From positions 1 through 64,000 of the forward strand of contig CAMBOV010000010.1 in assembly GCA_945869475.1 (NCBI GenBank): a stretch of 64,000 nucleotides of DNA, written 5' to 3'. Of the stretch, positions 27,877-36,316 are shown piece after piece (within the stretch, counting starts at the first letter, position 1; each line of letters starts with the position of its first letter). Source of the stretch: Singulisphaera sp. GP187. GTDB taxonomy: Bacteria > Planctomycetota > Phycisphaerae > Phycisphaerales > SM1A02. The notes beneath the pieces were generated by a model. It was given only the letters and a program-made list of their open reading frames with translations. It had not been told where the DNA came from and made no database searches. The translations under genes and the position numbers were made by a program.

Positions 27877-29886
27877 CTAGTGTGAATGAGGTGCGCTTCG
27901 AAGTTCACCAGCCTTCGCCGCGGCGCGCTCAACGCCAGGCTCGTCACCAAGCGCACGATAGGTTTCGGCGAGAAGATCGAAAAGTGTTGGCTCATTGGGC
28001 GAAACTGCAATCGCCGCATTGATCGTGACGAGCGCATCCTGCGGATGCTCGAGTCGCAGTTGGCCCATCGCGATCGCTCCCATTGCGAAGGCATTTTCTG
28101 GCTCTGCTTCAAGTGACTTTCGAGTGATGGCGATTCCTTCGTGCACATCTTGCATAGTGCCGCGCTCGATCAGCAACATCGAAAGTCGGCGCGTCGGCAG
28201 AGTCGAACCGCTCGCGCGTGCGGCAGCCTCGCGCGCCACCGTGATTGCGTCAGCGATGCGATCCTCATGCACCAGCCACGTGACGTGTTCATCGGCGAGG
28301 GCGATCCACTGCGGATTCGCCGCCTCGACCGTTCGAAAAAACTGATCCGACTCTGCATCGAGCGCGAGCGCGCGGTTGATCCGTCCTAGAATGATCGCCG
28401 TGGTCTCTTGGGGGTTGCGATCCCATGCTTCGACCAGGATGCGCTTGCTCTCCGAAAGTTCGTTGAGCACCGCATGCAGCCATGCGCGGCGATAATCGAT
28501 CGCGTCTTGTTGGGTTGAGAAGAGCGCGAGACCGCCCGCAGTCACGGGCAAGCTGCGCTCGTACCAAGCGAGTCCTGCGCGCGAAGCCTGTTGCACTTCA
28601 ATGGGCGCCGTCATGCGATCTCGCCCGAAGACAATCGACTCTGGAAGTTGCACGAGAAGGTCATTGCGAAAGGCTCGCCACGCCATGAAGTTAACGGCCA
28701 GTGTGTCGGCAAGAGCGCATGCGATAAGTGCGGTGCACGCAACCCAGAAATAGCCAGCGCGGTGAATGCGCCCTTGTTTCACGAAGTTCGTCCTGTGAAA
28801 TCCTGTTGGAAGGCGCCGCACAACTTGAATTGACTTCCACGCCATGAAGGCGAAGCACGCGGCGATACCAGAGGCGAAAAGCAGCGGCACGGTGAGTCTC
28901 GCAACGCTCTCGCCGAATGGAAAGTAAACGGCGTAGAAGGCGAAGAGACCGCTGCCGAGAATCGTGCACTCAGCTTTCCACGAGAGGTCGTACTTCTTCG
29001 CAGCGGTCGGTGCGCGTTCAACGGCAACCGCGGGAGTGCCGAATCCAAAGTAGAGCGCATCCTTTGGGCAGACCGAAACGCAGTCGAGACACTTCATGCA
29101 CCCCGGGTCGACGACCATCTTGTAGAGCGCGACCTCTTCATGCACGCGAACGTTCGATGTGCAGACGGCCGTGCAGTGACCGCATCCTTCGCAGGCATCG
29201 GTGACGCGAATGCGGCCGACAGCGAGTTCGTCGACTGGCGCGAAGAGTCCGCCGTAGGGGCAGGCGTAGGTGCAGTAGCCCTTCTGTCCGAGAAACCAGA
29301 CGGTGACGAATCCGCAGAGCACGATGAATGGAATCGACATCGCCCATCCCGGCATCGACGACCAGAACTGGGTTGTCGTGAGTTTCCATGAGATCACCAC
29401 GGGAACGAGATCGGGCTGCACCAGTGGCGCGATGGCGAACCGATAGACGGCAGGCCAGATAAACATATAGATCGCAAGCGCGAGCGGGATAAACATCAAG
29501 AGTCGCGCACGAAAGGGCTTGGGTTGCACGCCGACTCGGCGCAGCAACTTCGTACAGAAGTCTTGCAGCATCACGATGTGGCATCCCCAACCGCAGAACC
29601 ACCGTCCCAAGATTGCCGTCGAAAGAATCGCGACTGTGAAGAAGATGAAACCCACAGTGATGACGCCGTGCTTGATCGTCTCCATCGATTCGCTCGGCTC
29701 TATGGGAGCGAGGGTCACTCCCATCGCGAGCCACTGAATCAAGTGAGCGATCATGAGCACCTGCACGATGATGAGCACCGTGAAACGCCGCGGGCTCATC
29801 CGTGATTTCTTTATCGGCTGACTCGCGGGGACCGAACAGTGGCGCGGCGCGGCGAACTGCGGAAGCTGCACTGGGAGATGACTCAT
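27877..29886 (-). CDS. CcoG/NapH-like polytopic ferredoxin with C-terminal TPR domain
   Basis: The 669-residue protein has an N-terminal membrane part with about five helices carrying WFCGWGC and GYCTYACPYGG, then two ferredoxin-type Cys clusters, CEGCGHCTAVC and CMKCLDCVSVCP. This layout matches the NapH/NosR/CcoG group, membrane Fe-S proteins that move electrons or help oxidase copper-centre assembly. A further pair of helices follows, and the last ~230 residues look like tetratricopeptide repeats (alternating A/L/Y helices, for example ESKRILVEAWDRNPQ). I have not seen this fusion described by name. The ATG at MSHLPVQLP was chosen; the open frame extends upstream, but that part is Arg-rich and overlaps dnaJ. 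Confidence 0.82.
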   Translation of the reverse strand: MSHLPVQLPQFAAPRHCSVPASQPIKKSRMSPRRFTVLIIVQVLMIAHLIQWLAMGVTLAPIEPSESMETIKHGVITVGFIFFTVAILSTAILGRWFCGWGCHIVMLQDFCTKLLRRVGVQPKPFRARLLMFIPLALAIYMFIWPAVYRFAIAPLVQPDLVPVVISWKLTTTQFWSSMPGWAMSIPFIVLCGFVTVWFLGQKGYCTYACPYGGLFAPVDELAVGRIRVTDACEGCGHCTAVCTSNVRVHEEVALYKMVVDPGCMKCLDCVSVCPKDALYFGFGTPAVAVERAPTAAKKYDLSWKAECTILGSGLFAFYAVYFPFGESVARLTVPLLFASGIAACFAFMAWKSIQVVRRLPTGFHRTNFVKQGRIHRAGYFWVACTALIACALADTLAVNFMAWRAFRNDLLVQLPESIVFGRDRMTAPIEVQQASRAGLAWYERSLPVTAGGLALFSTQQDAIDYRRAWLHAVLNELSESKRILVEAWDRNPQETTAIILGRINRALALDAESDQFFRTVEAANPQWIALADEHVTWLVHEDRIADAITVAREAAARASGSTLPTRRLSMLLIERGTMQDVHEGIAITRKSLEAEPENAFAMGAIAMGQLRLEHPQDALVTINAAIAVSPNEPTLFDLLAETYRALGDEPGVERAAAKAGELRSAPHSH

Positions 29887-29924
29887 CGATTCGCAATAGT
29901 AGGCAATGCGCTCACGAACTCTTC

Positions 29925-29930
29925 TATACT
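29925..29930 (+). promoter_or_regulatory. Possible -10 box just upstream of the DnaJ-like gene
   Basis: TATACT lies ten bases before the ATG of the DnaJ-like gene, a 5/6 match to the bacterial -10 consensus. No -35 match is seen at the expected spacing. If real, transcription would start only a few bases before the ATG, giving an almost leaderless mRNA. Confidence 0.3.
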
Positions 29931-29939
29931 CTCGACTCG

Positions 29940-30881
29940 ATGGCGCGCGATCACTACGAAGTCTTGGGAGTTGCGCGAACGGCCACCGCGGATGAGATTC
30001 GCAAGGCGCACCGCAAACTCGCGAAAGAGCTGCATCCGGATAAAAACAAGGCGGCCGACGCGCAGAAGAAATTCTCTGAGGTGCAAGAGGCGTACGACAC
30101 CCTCTCAGACAGCGTGAAACGTGGGCAATATGACCAATTCGGGCAGGCTGGCAGCGGGTCGAATCCATTCGCCGGCGGTCGCCAACCACACGGCAGTGCA
30201 GGATGGCAAAACGTTGGGCAGGATGATCTCGAAGAGATGCTCGGCGGGCTCGGCGGCATTGGCGATTTCTTTCGCACGGGCAATGCTGGTGGTGGTGGCG
30301 GCGGTGGCGGCGCGCGGCGTGGCAGAACCGCTGCACAGGCGGGCGAGAACATCGAACTCGAAGTGCCAATCGACTTCATGACCGCTGCCGTCGGCGGCAT
30401 GCGCAGCGTCTCGACGACGAGCGGTCCAGGAAAGAGCAGCGCAATCGACGTGCGCATTCCTTCGGGGGTGTCGAGTGGCGGTTCACTTCGCGTCGCCGGC
30501 AAAGGTCGTTCAGGCATCGGTGGCGGGCCCGCGGGTGATCTGATCTTGGTTCTTCGCGTTTCAGCGCACCCGTGGTTCTATCGCGACGGGCTCGATGTTT
30601 CGATCGACGTTCCCATCACGATCACTGAGGCTGCGCTGGGCACTTCAGTCGACATCCCACTCTTGAAAGGATCGATCGCACTGCGCATTCCAGCAGGTAC
30701 CGCCAGTGGAAAGCGATTGCGAGTGACTGGCAAGGGCATCGCGCCGACAACGGGAACTCCCGGCGACTTCTACGCGGTGATCCAGATTGTCGCCCCCGCT
30801 GTGCTCGACGAAGTCGATGCTGCTGCGCTGCGGGCGCTGGGTGAAAAGTTGCCCAGTCCGCGCGAATCGCGCTGGGTCTAG
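29940..30881 (+). CDS. DnaJ/CbpA-type co-chaperone without zinc finger
   Basis: The 313-residue protein has a J-domain (residues 1-70) with the HPD motif at 32-34, a Gly-rich linker containing a run of glycines (about residues 118-128), and the two beta-sandwich substrate-binding domains of DnaJ ending in DFYAVIQIVAP. The four-Cys zinc-finger region of classical DnaJ is missing, so it is a type II (CbpA-like) Hsp40, which stimulates DnaK ATPase. The DnaK partner is not in the window. It is divergent from the ferredoxin-TPR gene with 53 bp between starts. Confidence 0.92.
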   Translation: MARDHYEVLGVARTATADEIRKAHRKLAKELHPDKNKAADAQKKFSEVQEAYDTLSDSVKRGQYDQFGQAGSGSNPFAGGRQPHGSAGWQNVGQDDLEEMLGGLGGIGDFFRTGNAGGGGGGGGARRGRTAAQAGENIELEVPIDFMTAAVGGMRSVSTTSGPGKSSAIDVRIPSGVSSGGSLRVAGKGRSGIGGGPAGDLILVLRVSAHPWFYRDGLDVSIDVPITITEAALGTSVDIPLLKGSIALRIPAGTASGKRLRVTGKGIAPTTGTPGDFYAVIQIVAPAVLDEVDAAALRALGEKLPSPRESRWV

Positions 30882-30888
30882 GTGCGCG

Positions 30889-31482
30889 TTAGCTATACCG
30901 CGAAACGGCGAGCAAAATCGTGCGGCGCACTTGCGGCGCATTGGCGACCACTGACCACTCCATCGCGTGTTCGACGCGCACGCGCGAGCGCCTGACTTCT
31001 CGTCGCGGTTCTGCGCGCATTCCTCGACGCGCGCGTCGCACTCGTCGAGATGGACCGAGCAGAATCGCGAGTGACCCTGTGCCTGTCAACCGTTCGAAGA
31101 GTCGTCGAGGCTGTCCAACACCAGCGACTTCTGAGAGTTGGCATGAACTCACTTCTGGGATCGGCCCTCGCCGCACGATGACGCGGCGATCGGTCAAGAC
31201 ATAGAGGCGCACCATCCAATCAACTGTTTGCCATGCGGTGCGCGCGAGGACGATTGCGACCGACGCGAGCACCGCCCCGCGAACGTCCCATGGAATCGAC
31301 TCATCGAGCGTCGCGAGCGCAAGCGCTGCGCCTGCCGCAAGCGCCGGCGGAAGCGCGCGCACACTCGTCGTCACGATAAACCAGGCACTGGGGCGAATCA
31401 TCAAGAGCACAGTCTCATCGGCATCGATCACCCCTGAGGCGGCGCGAGCATCCTCACCTTCGACGGCGAGCGTCGGATTCAC
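30889..31482 (-). CDS. Membrane protein with bacterial PH (bPH2/DUF304) domain
   Basis: The 197-residue protein has two membrane helices (about residues 38-60 and 67-86) followed by the signature of the bPH2 domain, RLYVLTDRRVIVRRGPIPEVSSCQLSEVAGV. The end of the protein is very Arg-rich (RRVRRARRGMRAEPRREVRRSR). The function of such proteins is poorly known; a membrane or stress role is usual speculation. The GTG start overlaps the hpt stop as GTGA, so it is translated with hpt. Confidence 0.75.
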   Translation of the reverse strand: MNPTLAVEGEDARAASGVIDADETVLLMIRPSAWFIVTTSVRALPPALAAGAALALATLDESIPWDVRGAVLASVAIVLARTAWQTVDWMVRLYVLTDRRVIVRRGPIPEVSSCQLSEVAGVGQPRRLFERLTGTGSLAILLGPSRRVRRARRGMRAEPRREVRRSRVRVEHAMEWSVVANAPQVRRTILLAVSRYS

Positions 31483-32063
31483 GTCGAGGCTCTCGCGCGA
31501 ATTGCATCCTCGCCGAGAACTCCGACGAAAGGCATGTTGCGAAACTCTTCTTTAAAGTCGAGGCCATATCCAACAACGAACACGTCTGGGATATCGAACC
31601 CGACCATTTCACAGGGTGTGGCAAGTGCTGGAGCGCGCTGCTTGCGCAAGAGCACGCACGCGCGCAGTGATGCGACGCCGAGTGCTGTCATTTCTTGGCG
31701 CAGCAGGCGCAATGTTCCACCCGAGTCGAGCACCTCATCGACGATGATGACGTGTTTTCCAGTGAGATTGCTCGGAAGCGCTGACGAGAGCACCGCGCCC
31801 TGACTCGCCGTGCCTCCGCCATACGACGAAACGCCGACCATCGAGATCGCAACGCGCGTTGGGATCGCGCGCATCAGATCTGCTGCGAAGACGATCGCGC
31901 CCGTCAGCACCGCCACGAGCGCGACGTCTCGTCCATCACTGCACGCGAGCGAGAGCTCACGACCGAGTTCATTGACCCGTCGTGCGATTGCAGACTCATC
32001 GATGAGCACCTCTTCGATCCCCTGCTCACGCCAGTACGGTGGGACGATCGATCGCGTGGTCAT
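31479..32063 (-). CDS. hpt: Hypoxanthine phosphoribosyltransferase
   Basis: The 194-residue protein has the phosphoribosyltransferase motif HVIIVDEVLDSGGTL (104-118), LTGAIVFAADLMRAI in the first half and YGLDFKEEFRNMPFVGVL near the end, all typical of bacterial HPRT. It converts hypoxanthine (and guanine) with PRPP to IMP/GMP in purine salvage. The ATG overlaps the gatB stop (ATGA); an upstream extension of the frame was rejected because it runs inside gatB. Confidence 0.93.
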   Translation of the reverse strand: MTTRSIVPPYWREQGIEEVLIDESAIARRVNELGRELSLACSDGRDVALVAVLTGAIVFAADLMRAIPTRVAISMVGVSSYGGGTASQGAVLSSALPSNLTGKHVIIVDEVLDSGGTLRLLRQEMTALGVASLRACVLLRKQRAPALATPCEMVGFDIPDVFVVGYGLDFKEEFRNMPFVGVLGEDAIRARAST

Positions 32064-33580
32064 GCGCCCTTCCCGAGTCGTTTCATGATCATCGCCTGCG
32101 CGACCTTTCCGTCGACCGATCCACTTGCTTCTTTCACGACTGCGCCGACGATGCGTCCGATGGCGGCCATCTTCCCGCCGCGCACATCGTCTGCCGCTTG
32201 GCCGTTTGCCGCGATCGCTGCATCGACCCACGCTTCGAGCTGGCCTTGGTCAGTGCTCACGAGCAATCCGCCGCGAGCCGCGAGTGCTTGCACACTCTCA
32301 TCAGAGTCGCACGCGAGTCCGACGAGTTGATCGGCGGCCTGCGCTGAAATCGAACCCGCCTCGCGCAATGCGACGATCTCTGCGATCTGCGCCGGAGTGA
32401 TGCCGAGTGCTGCGACCGAAACCCCCCGCTCGTTGGCGTGGCGCGATCCAGCATTCAGCACGATCTTTGCGACGGCGACCGATGCGCCGGCGCCACCGGC
32501 AGCTAAGACTGCCGCGTCGAAAAACGTACAGAGTGTTGGCAGATCCATGAGTTGTCGCAGGTCTTTCTCGCCGATTCCCGCCGCGACGTATCGACTGCGC
32601 CGCACTGCAGGAAGTTCGGCCATCTCTGCCGCGATCCGCGCGATCCACTCAGCAGAGACCTCAACGGGCACGAGATCGGGGTCAGGAAAATATCGGTAGT
32701 CGTGCGCATCTTCTTTCTCGCGCTGCAAGACGGTGACCATCGCGACGTCATCCCATCCCCGCGTTGACTTCATGCCGCGACCCTGCTCGCGCGCCGACTC
32801 GATCCACTCAGCCTGCTGCCGCTCGACCTCGTAATCAATCGCGCCGCGCACGGCACGAAACGAATTGAGATTTTTGATCTCATTGATTGGAGTGCGCACT
32901 TCGCGTCCATCGCTGAGCGTCAGCGCGAGATTGACGTTGGGTTCGAATCGCATGTGCGCCTTCTGCATGATTCCCTCGGTCACGCCGAGAAAGCGGCAGA
33001 GCGTGCGCAATTCTTGTGCGAAGAGCACGACTTCTTCGGAGGTCGAAAAATCGGGCGCAGTGACGATCTCAAGCAGCGGCGTGCCCGCGCGATTGAGGTC
33101 GATGAGCGATCCATCAAATGAAAGTCCACCTGGAAGTTCATGGCCGAGCTTGCCTGTGTCTTCTTCGAGATGAGCTCGAATGATGCCGATCTGTTTGACC
33201 GACCCATCGGTGAGCGTGAGATCGAACGAGCCATCGGCGCAGAGCGGCATGTCGTACTGGCTGATCTGATAGCCCTTGGGAAGGTCGGGATAAAAGTAGT
33301 TTTTGCGGTCCCATTTGCTGCGCGCAGCAATCGTGCATTTGAGCGCGAGCCCCACCATCATCGAGAGCTCGATCGCTCGGCGGTTCATCACGGGAAGGGT
33401 TCCCGGAAGCGCCGCAACAACGGGATCGACGAGCGTATTGGGAGCCGCATCGAAGTAATCAGGATGCGCGACGTTGGGTGTGCGCGTGAACATCTTCGAT
33501 CGCGTCGCCAATTCAACGTGAATCTCGAGACCGACGATGAGTCTGCTGTGCACGATCGATGGACGGAGCGGCGCGGTCAT
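32060..33580 (-). CDS. gatB: Aspartyl/glutamyl-tRNA(Asn/Gln) amidotransferase subunit B
   Basis: The 506-residue protein is GatB, the kinase/tRNA-binding subunit that turns mischarged Glu-tRNA(Gln) or Asp-tRNA(Asn) into the amidated form. Motifs are GLEIHVELATRSKMF near the start, KNYFYPDLPKGYQISQYD, GTPLLEIVTAPD and RFEPNVNLAL. The C-terminal YqeY-like tail ends with AAIGRIVGAVVKEASGSVDGKVAQAMIM. gatA and gatC are not in the window. The ATG at MTAPLRPS is preceded by GTGAG; the region upstream in the frame is Arg-rich and is not part of the protein. Confidence 0.95.
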   Translation of the reverse strand: MTAPLRPSIVHSRLIVGLEIHVELATRSKMFTRTPNVAHPDYFDAAPNTLVDPVVAALPGTLPVMNRRAIELSMMVGLALKCTIAARSKWDRKNYFYPDLPKGYQISQYDMPLCADGSFDLTLTDGSVKQIGIIRAHLEEDTGKLGHELPGGLSFDGSLIDLNRAGTPLLEIVTAPDFSTSEEVVLFAQELRTLCRFLGVTEGIMQKAHMRFEPNVNLALTLSDGREVRTPINEIKNLNSFRAVRGAIDYEVERQQAEWIESAREQGRGMKSTRGWDDVAMVTVLQREKEDAHDYRYFPDPDLVPVEVSAEWIARIAAEMAELPAVRRSRYVAAGIGEKDLRQLMDLPTLCTFFDAAVLAAGGAGASVAVAKIVLNAGSRHANERGVSVAALGITPAQIAEIVALREAGSISAQAADQLVGLACDSDESVQALAARGGLLVSTDQGQLEAWVDAAIAANGQAADDVRGGKMAAIGRIVGAVVKEASGSVDGKVAQAMIMKRLGKGA

Positions 33581-33648
33581 CTCACGATCATACGAATTGC
33601 GCGCGCGGGTTCGACGACGGCGGCACTCGCGTGTGATAGTTTGCATGC

Positions 33649-34872
33649 GTGCGAGTCACACGAACCACAGCGATCATCTGCGCAGCGAGAGCGTGTGTCG
33701 CCGTGTTCTGCGCTGCGACTGCCAGCGCGCAAGATGTCCCGCGCGTGCGGCCTGCGCCGCCCATCCCCGCCGACTCTCAATCCGTCGCTGAACGCATGCG
33801 CCGTTACCGTGAAGCTCCCGTCGAGGAAACAACTGTGCCACGAGTCGCAACGTCACCAACGATTCGCGTTGTCCATCTCTATTCCCCGCCGACGGGATCG
33901 CTTGAGCTCATCGTGCGTCGCGGGGAGTCGCCTGAACCACTGAATCTTTTTCTTCTGGACCGCGCCGGCGAAGTCTTAGGCATCGCCAAACAAGTCGAGG
34001 GACGCGTCGATGTGCGCGCACTCTTTGACGGCGTCACGGGTCTCGAACGCGCCGCGTGGTTGCAACTCGCGCAAGGTGATCGCGCTGTTGGCACGCCCGT
34101 CGTGATCCAGCCGATTCGCGAGCCTCCTCCGGTGCGAACGAAACGTGAACTTCGCCCACAGAGCACTGCCAGTTACACGCGCATCATCGGATGGGGCGAT
34201 CGACCACTCGACGCCGACGACACGACGCTTGATGAGATTCGAAAGACGTGGATCGCCGGCGATGCGCCGATTCTTTCGGGCTACAAGATGTACGCCGACA
34301 TGGATGTGCTGATTCGCACCGATCATGGGGAGATCGTGATTGCACTCGCTCCCGATGAAGCGCCAGCCACCGCGTGGAATTTTCGCACGCTCGCGCGCGA
34401 GGGGTTCTATGACAACGGTGGATTCCACCGCGTCGTTCCTGCAGACCGCGAGGGACGGCCGTTCGTCATTCAGGGGGGCGATCCAACGCTGACTGGAAAT
34501 GGTGGGCCGGGCTTCGCACTCGCGCTCGAACCGAGTGCGCTCGCGCATGAGTATGGAGTGATCTCGATGGCGAGAAGTGATGAACCGCACTCAGCGGGTT
34601 CGCAGTTTTTCTTCGCGCTCGGGCGTGAAGGGACGGCGCGACTCGACGGTCAGTACTGCGCATTCGGTTATGCGGTGTCAGGAAATCGCACGATCGATGC
34701 GATCGCTTCAACTCCACTCGATGATGTTGGAGAGGGACGGCCGCGTGCGATCCCGCGAATTCTGACCGTGCAACTCGTTGCAGCGCCGACACGCATGCCT
34801 GGGATCGATCGACGCGAGAGTCGCATCAAGCCAACCGCTGCGACGGGCGAGAGCCCGCCAGCGACGCGGTGA
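33649..34872 (+). CDS. Secreted cyclophilin-type peptidyl-prolyl isomerase
   Basis: The 407-residue protein starts at GTG with a signal peptide (about residues 1-28, ending near ATASA). Residues about 30-200 are an unrecognised N-terminal region with repeated Arg/Pro stretches. Residues about 215-385 are a cyclophilin domain: GGFHRVVP, FVIQGGDPTLTGNGGPGF and HSAGSQFFFAL, covering the catalytic Arg, Gln and Phe positions. It should catalyse proline isomerisation of exported proteins. The last residues overlap the opposite-strand gene by 47 bp. It is divergent from gatB. Confidence 0.88.
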   Translation: MRVTRTTAIICAARACVAVFCAATASAQDVPRVRPAPPIPADSQSVAERMRRYREAPVEETTVPRVATSPTIRVVHLYSPPTGSLELIVRRGESPEPLNLFLLDRAGEVLGIAKQVEGRVDVRALFDGVTGLERAAWLQLAQGDRAVGTPVVIQPIREPPPVRTKRELRPQSTASYTRIIGWGDRPLDADDTTLDEIRKTWIAGDAPILSGYKMYADMDVLIRTDHGEIVIALAPDEAPATAWNFRTLAREGFYDNGGFHRVVPADREGRPFVIQGGDPTLTGNGGPGFALALEPSALAHEYGVISMARSDEPHSAGSQFFFALGREGTARLDGQYCAFGYAVSGNRTIDAIASTPLDDVGEGRPRAIPRILTVQLVAAPTRMPGIDRRESRIKPTAATGESPPATR

Positions 34873-35320
34873 TCTTCGCGCCGAGCCACGCGGCTGGCAG
34901 GTACGCAACGCCGAGATCCAAGATGACGAACCACACGGGCGCTGGAATGAGAAATGCCATCGCGATTCCGCCGAGCAGGTGCACGCTGCCGATTACCAGT
35001 GCGAAGGTCATCTTGCGCGTCGCTGCGATTGCCGCGGCGACAGATCCGCCGACGAGGCTGCCCATCGCGTGAGCGAGAAGCGGAAAGAGAAAGTGTTTGG
35101 GTTCGAAGAGGTGAATATTCGCGCGGAGGCTCTCGAGATCCTGCACGTTCACGCCTTCGGGTGGGGGGATGACAGTCGGGCCAAGTGCGATCAGAAATCC
35201 GTTGGTCATCATGCAGGCGACGAGACCGGCGATGGCTGCGAGGATGTTGCGAAAGAGGTTGATGGGTGCTTCGATCGTGTGAGGTGAAAGTAGTCGCGCG
35301 GGGTCACTTCGACGCGTCAC
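34826..35320 (-). CDS. Membrane protein of unknown function, four helices
   Basis: I do not recognise a characterised family. The 164-residue protein has four hydrophobic helices (near residues 23-45, 78-98, 105-122 and 125-150), with a soluble loop of about 30 residues after the first (PPPEGVNVQDLESL). The start is GTG and lies nine bases after the MazG-like stop inside a 13-bp tandem repeat; a later start cannot be excluded. It converges with the secreted cyclophilin gene and overlaps it by 47 bp. Confidence 0.65.
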   Translation of the reverse strand: MTRRSDPARLLSPHTIEAPINLFRNILAAIAGLVACMMTNGFLIALGPTVIPPPEGVNVQDLESLRANIHLFEPKHFLFPLLAHAMGSLVGGSVAAAIAATRKMTFALVIGSVHLLGGIAMAFLIPAPVWFVILDLGVAYLPAAWLGAKITASLAGSRPSQRLA

Positions 35321-35345
35321 GGCAGCGCGTCACGGCAGCGCGTCG
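35314..35345. repeat. 13-bp tandem repeat at a gene junction
   Basis: GCGTCACGGCAGC occurs twice in tandem (35314-35326 and 35327-35339), followed by a partial third copy. It spans the GTG start of the four-helix membrane protein and the last codons of the MazG-like gene, so the repeat is partly coding in both. Confidence 0.75.
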
Positions 35346-35716
35346 TACTTGTCGCGCCGTCCGCGTGACTTTTCAACGGGATACTTCGTCGCATTGAGTG
35401 CGATCTTCGCCTGTGCAGCGTCAAGCATGTCGATGCCAAATGCATCGCACATCAGCACGCAGAAGAGAAAGCAATCCGCGACTTCTTCAGCAACTTTCGC
35501 CTGCGCAACTGGATCGCTCGCGAGGGCGCGCGACTCATCGGTGCTCTTCCACTGAAAAACCTCGAGCAACTCAGCGGCCTCGAGCGTCAATCCTTCAGCG
35601 AGATTCTTTGGATCGTGAAACTGCCTCCACTCGCGCTCATCGCGAAAGGCAAGCATCGCATCACGCACGCGGGCGTAGCGATCGACCGCGGAAGGATCCG
35701 CGGACGGATCACTCAC
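35330..35716 (-). CDS. MazG-like nucleotide pyrophosphohydrolase (RS21-C6 type)
   Basis: The 128-residue all-alpha protein has the NTP-pyrophosphatase metal motif LEAAELLEVFQW (Glu46, Glu49) with the second acidic cluster EEVADCFLFCVL (Glu77, Glu78, Asp81). This pattern and length fit the small RS21-C6/MazG-like family that cleaves non-canonical or deoxy-NTPs to the monophosphates as house-cleaning. The GTG start overlaps the cyclophilin stop as GTGA, so the two are co-translated. Confidence 0.88.
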   Translation of the reverse strand: MSDPSADPSAVDRYARVRDAMLAFRDEREWRQFHDPKNLAEGLTLEAAELLEVFQWKSTDESRALASDPVAQAKVAEEVADCFLFCVLMCDAFGIDMLDAAQAKIALNATKYPVEKSRGRRDKYDALP

Positions 35717-36195
35717 GTGGCGGTGACCTTCACCATTTTTGGCGGCATCGTTGGCATTCCGTTGCGGTCACACTTGAGCGCGGCGATCTTCTCGACCGTG
35801 TCCATGCCTGCGGTGACCTTGCCGAATCCGGTGTACTGCTGGTCGAGATGCTTGCAATTCTCGCGCGTGAGGCAGACAAAGAACTGACTGCCCGCGCTGT
35901 CGACGTGCGCCGAGCGCGCGGCCGAGAGCACGCCTGGTTCGTGTTGACGGTTGTTGAACTCGGCTTTGACGGTCCATCCTGGACCGCCGCTGCCAGTGCC
36001 TTGCGGGCAACCACCCTGAATCACGAAGCCCGCGAGAATGCGATGAAAGGTCAGTCCGTTATAGAAGCCTGACTTCGCGAGCTTAAGAAAATTCTCAGCG
36101 TGCTTGGGAGCGACGTCGTTCCACAACTCAACGTCAAAGTTTCCGAGAGTTGTTTCGATGTGCGCGGTTGGGTATGCGGTTGCTTTCTTTGCCAT
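35713..36195 (-). CDS. Cytoplasmic cyclophilin-type peptidyl-prolyl isomerase
   Basis: The 160-residue protein is a single cyclophilin domain: TFHRILAGFVIQGGCPQGTGSGGPGW and DSAGSQFFVCL carry the catalytic Arg, the Gln and the substrate-binding Phe positions. There is no signal peptide, so it acts in the cytoplasm, in contrast to the secreted cyclophilin at 33649. It begins the PPIase-MazG-membrane protein transcription unit. The extended C-terminal KMVKVTAT ends normally. Confidence 0.95.
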   Translation of the reverse strand: MAKKATAYPTAHIETTLGNFDVELWNDVAPKHAENFLKLAKSGFYNGLTFHRILAGFVIQGGCPQGTGSGGPGWTVKAEFNNRQHEPGVLSAARSAHVDSAGSQFFVCLTRENCKHLDQQYTGFGKVTAGMDTVEKIAALKCDRNGMPTMPPKMVKVTAT

Positions 36196-36283
36196 AGGGG
36201 CGAAGAGGATAGCAGCGTTTGGGGAGGCGTCGTCGCCGCGCTCTGCCCTGGGTTGCCGTGCGAAGATTCGACGAACAGGGTTT

Positions 36284-36316
36284 CAATCAGCCGCCCCATT
36301 GACTTGCAATCAGCCG
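36284..36316. repeat. 10-bp direct repeat before the truncated ATPase gene
   Basis: CAATCAGCCG occurs at 36284-36293 and again at 36307-36316, directly before the first ATG of the truncated DUF4143 protein. It may mark the junction where the 5' part of the gene was lost, although 10 bases can repeat by chance. Confidence 0.5.

Noticed and set aside
29887-30369. An upstream extension of the ferredoxin-TPR protein
   Set aside because: The extension is Arg/His-rich, lies opposite the DnaJ-like J-domain and lacks a start signal; the ATG at 29886 begins a normal sequence.
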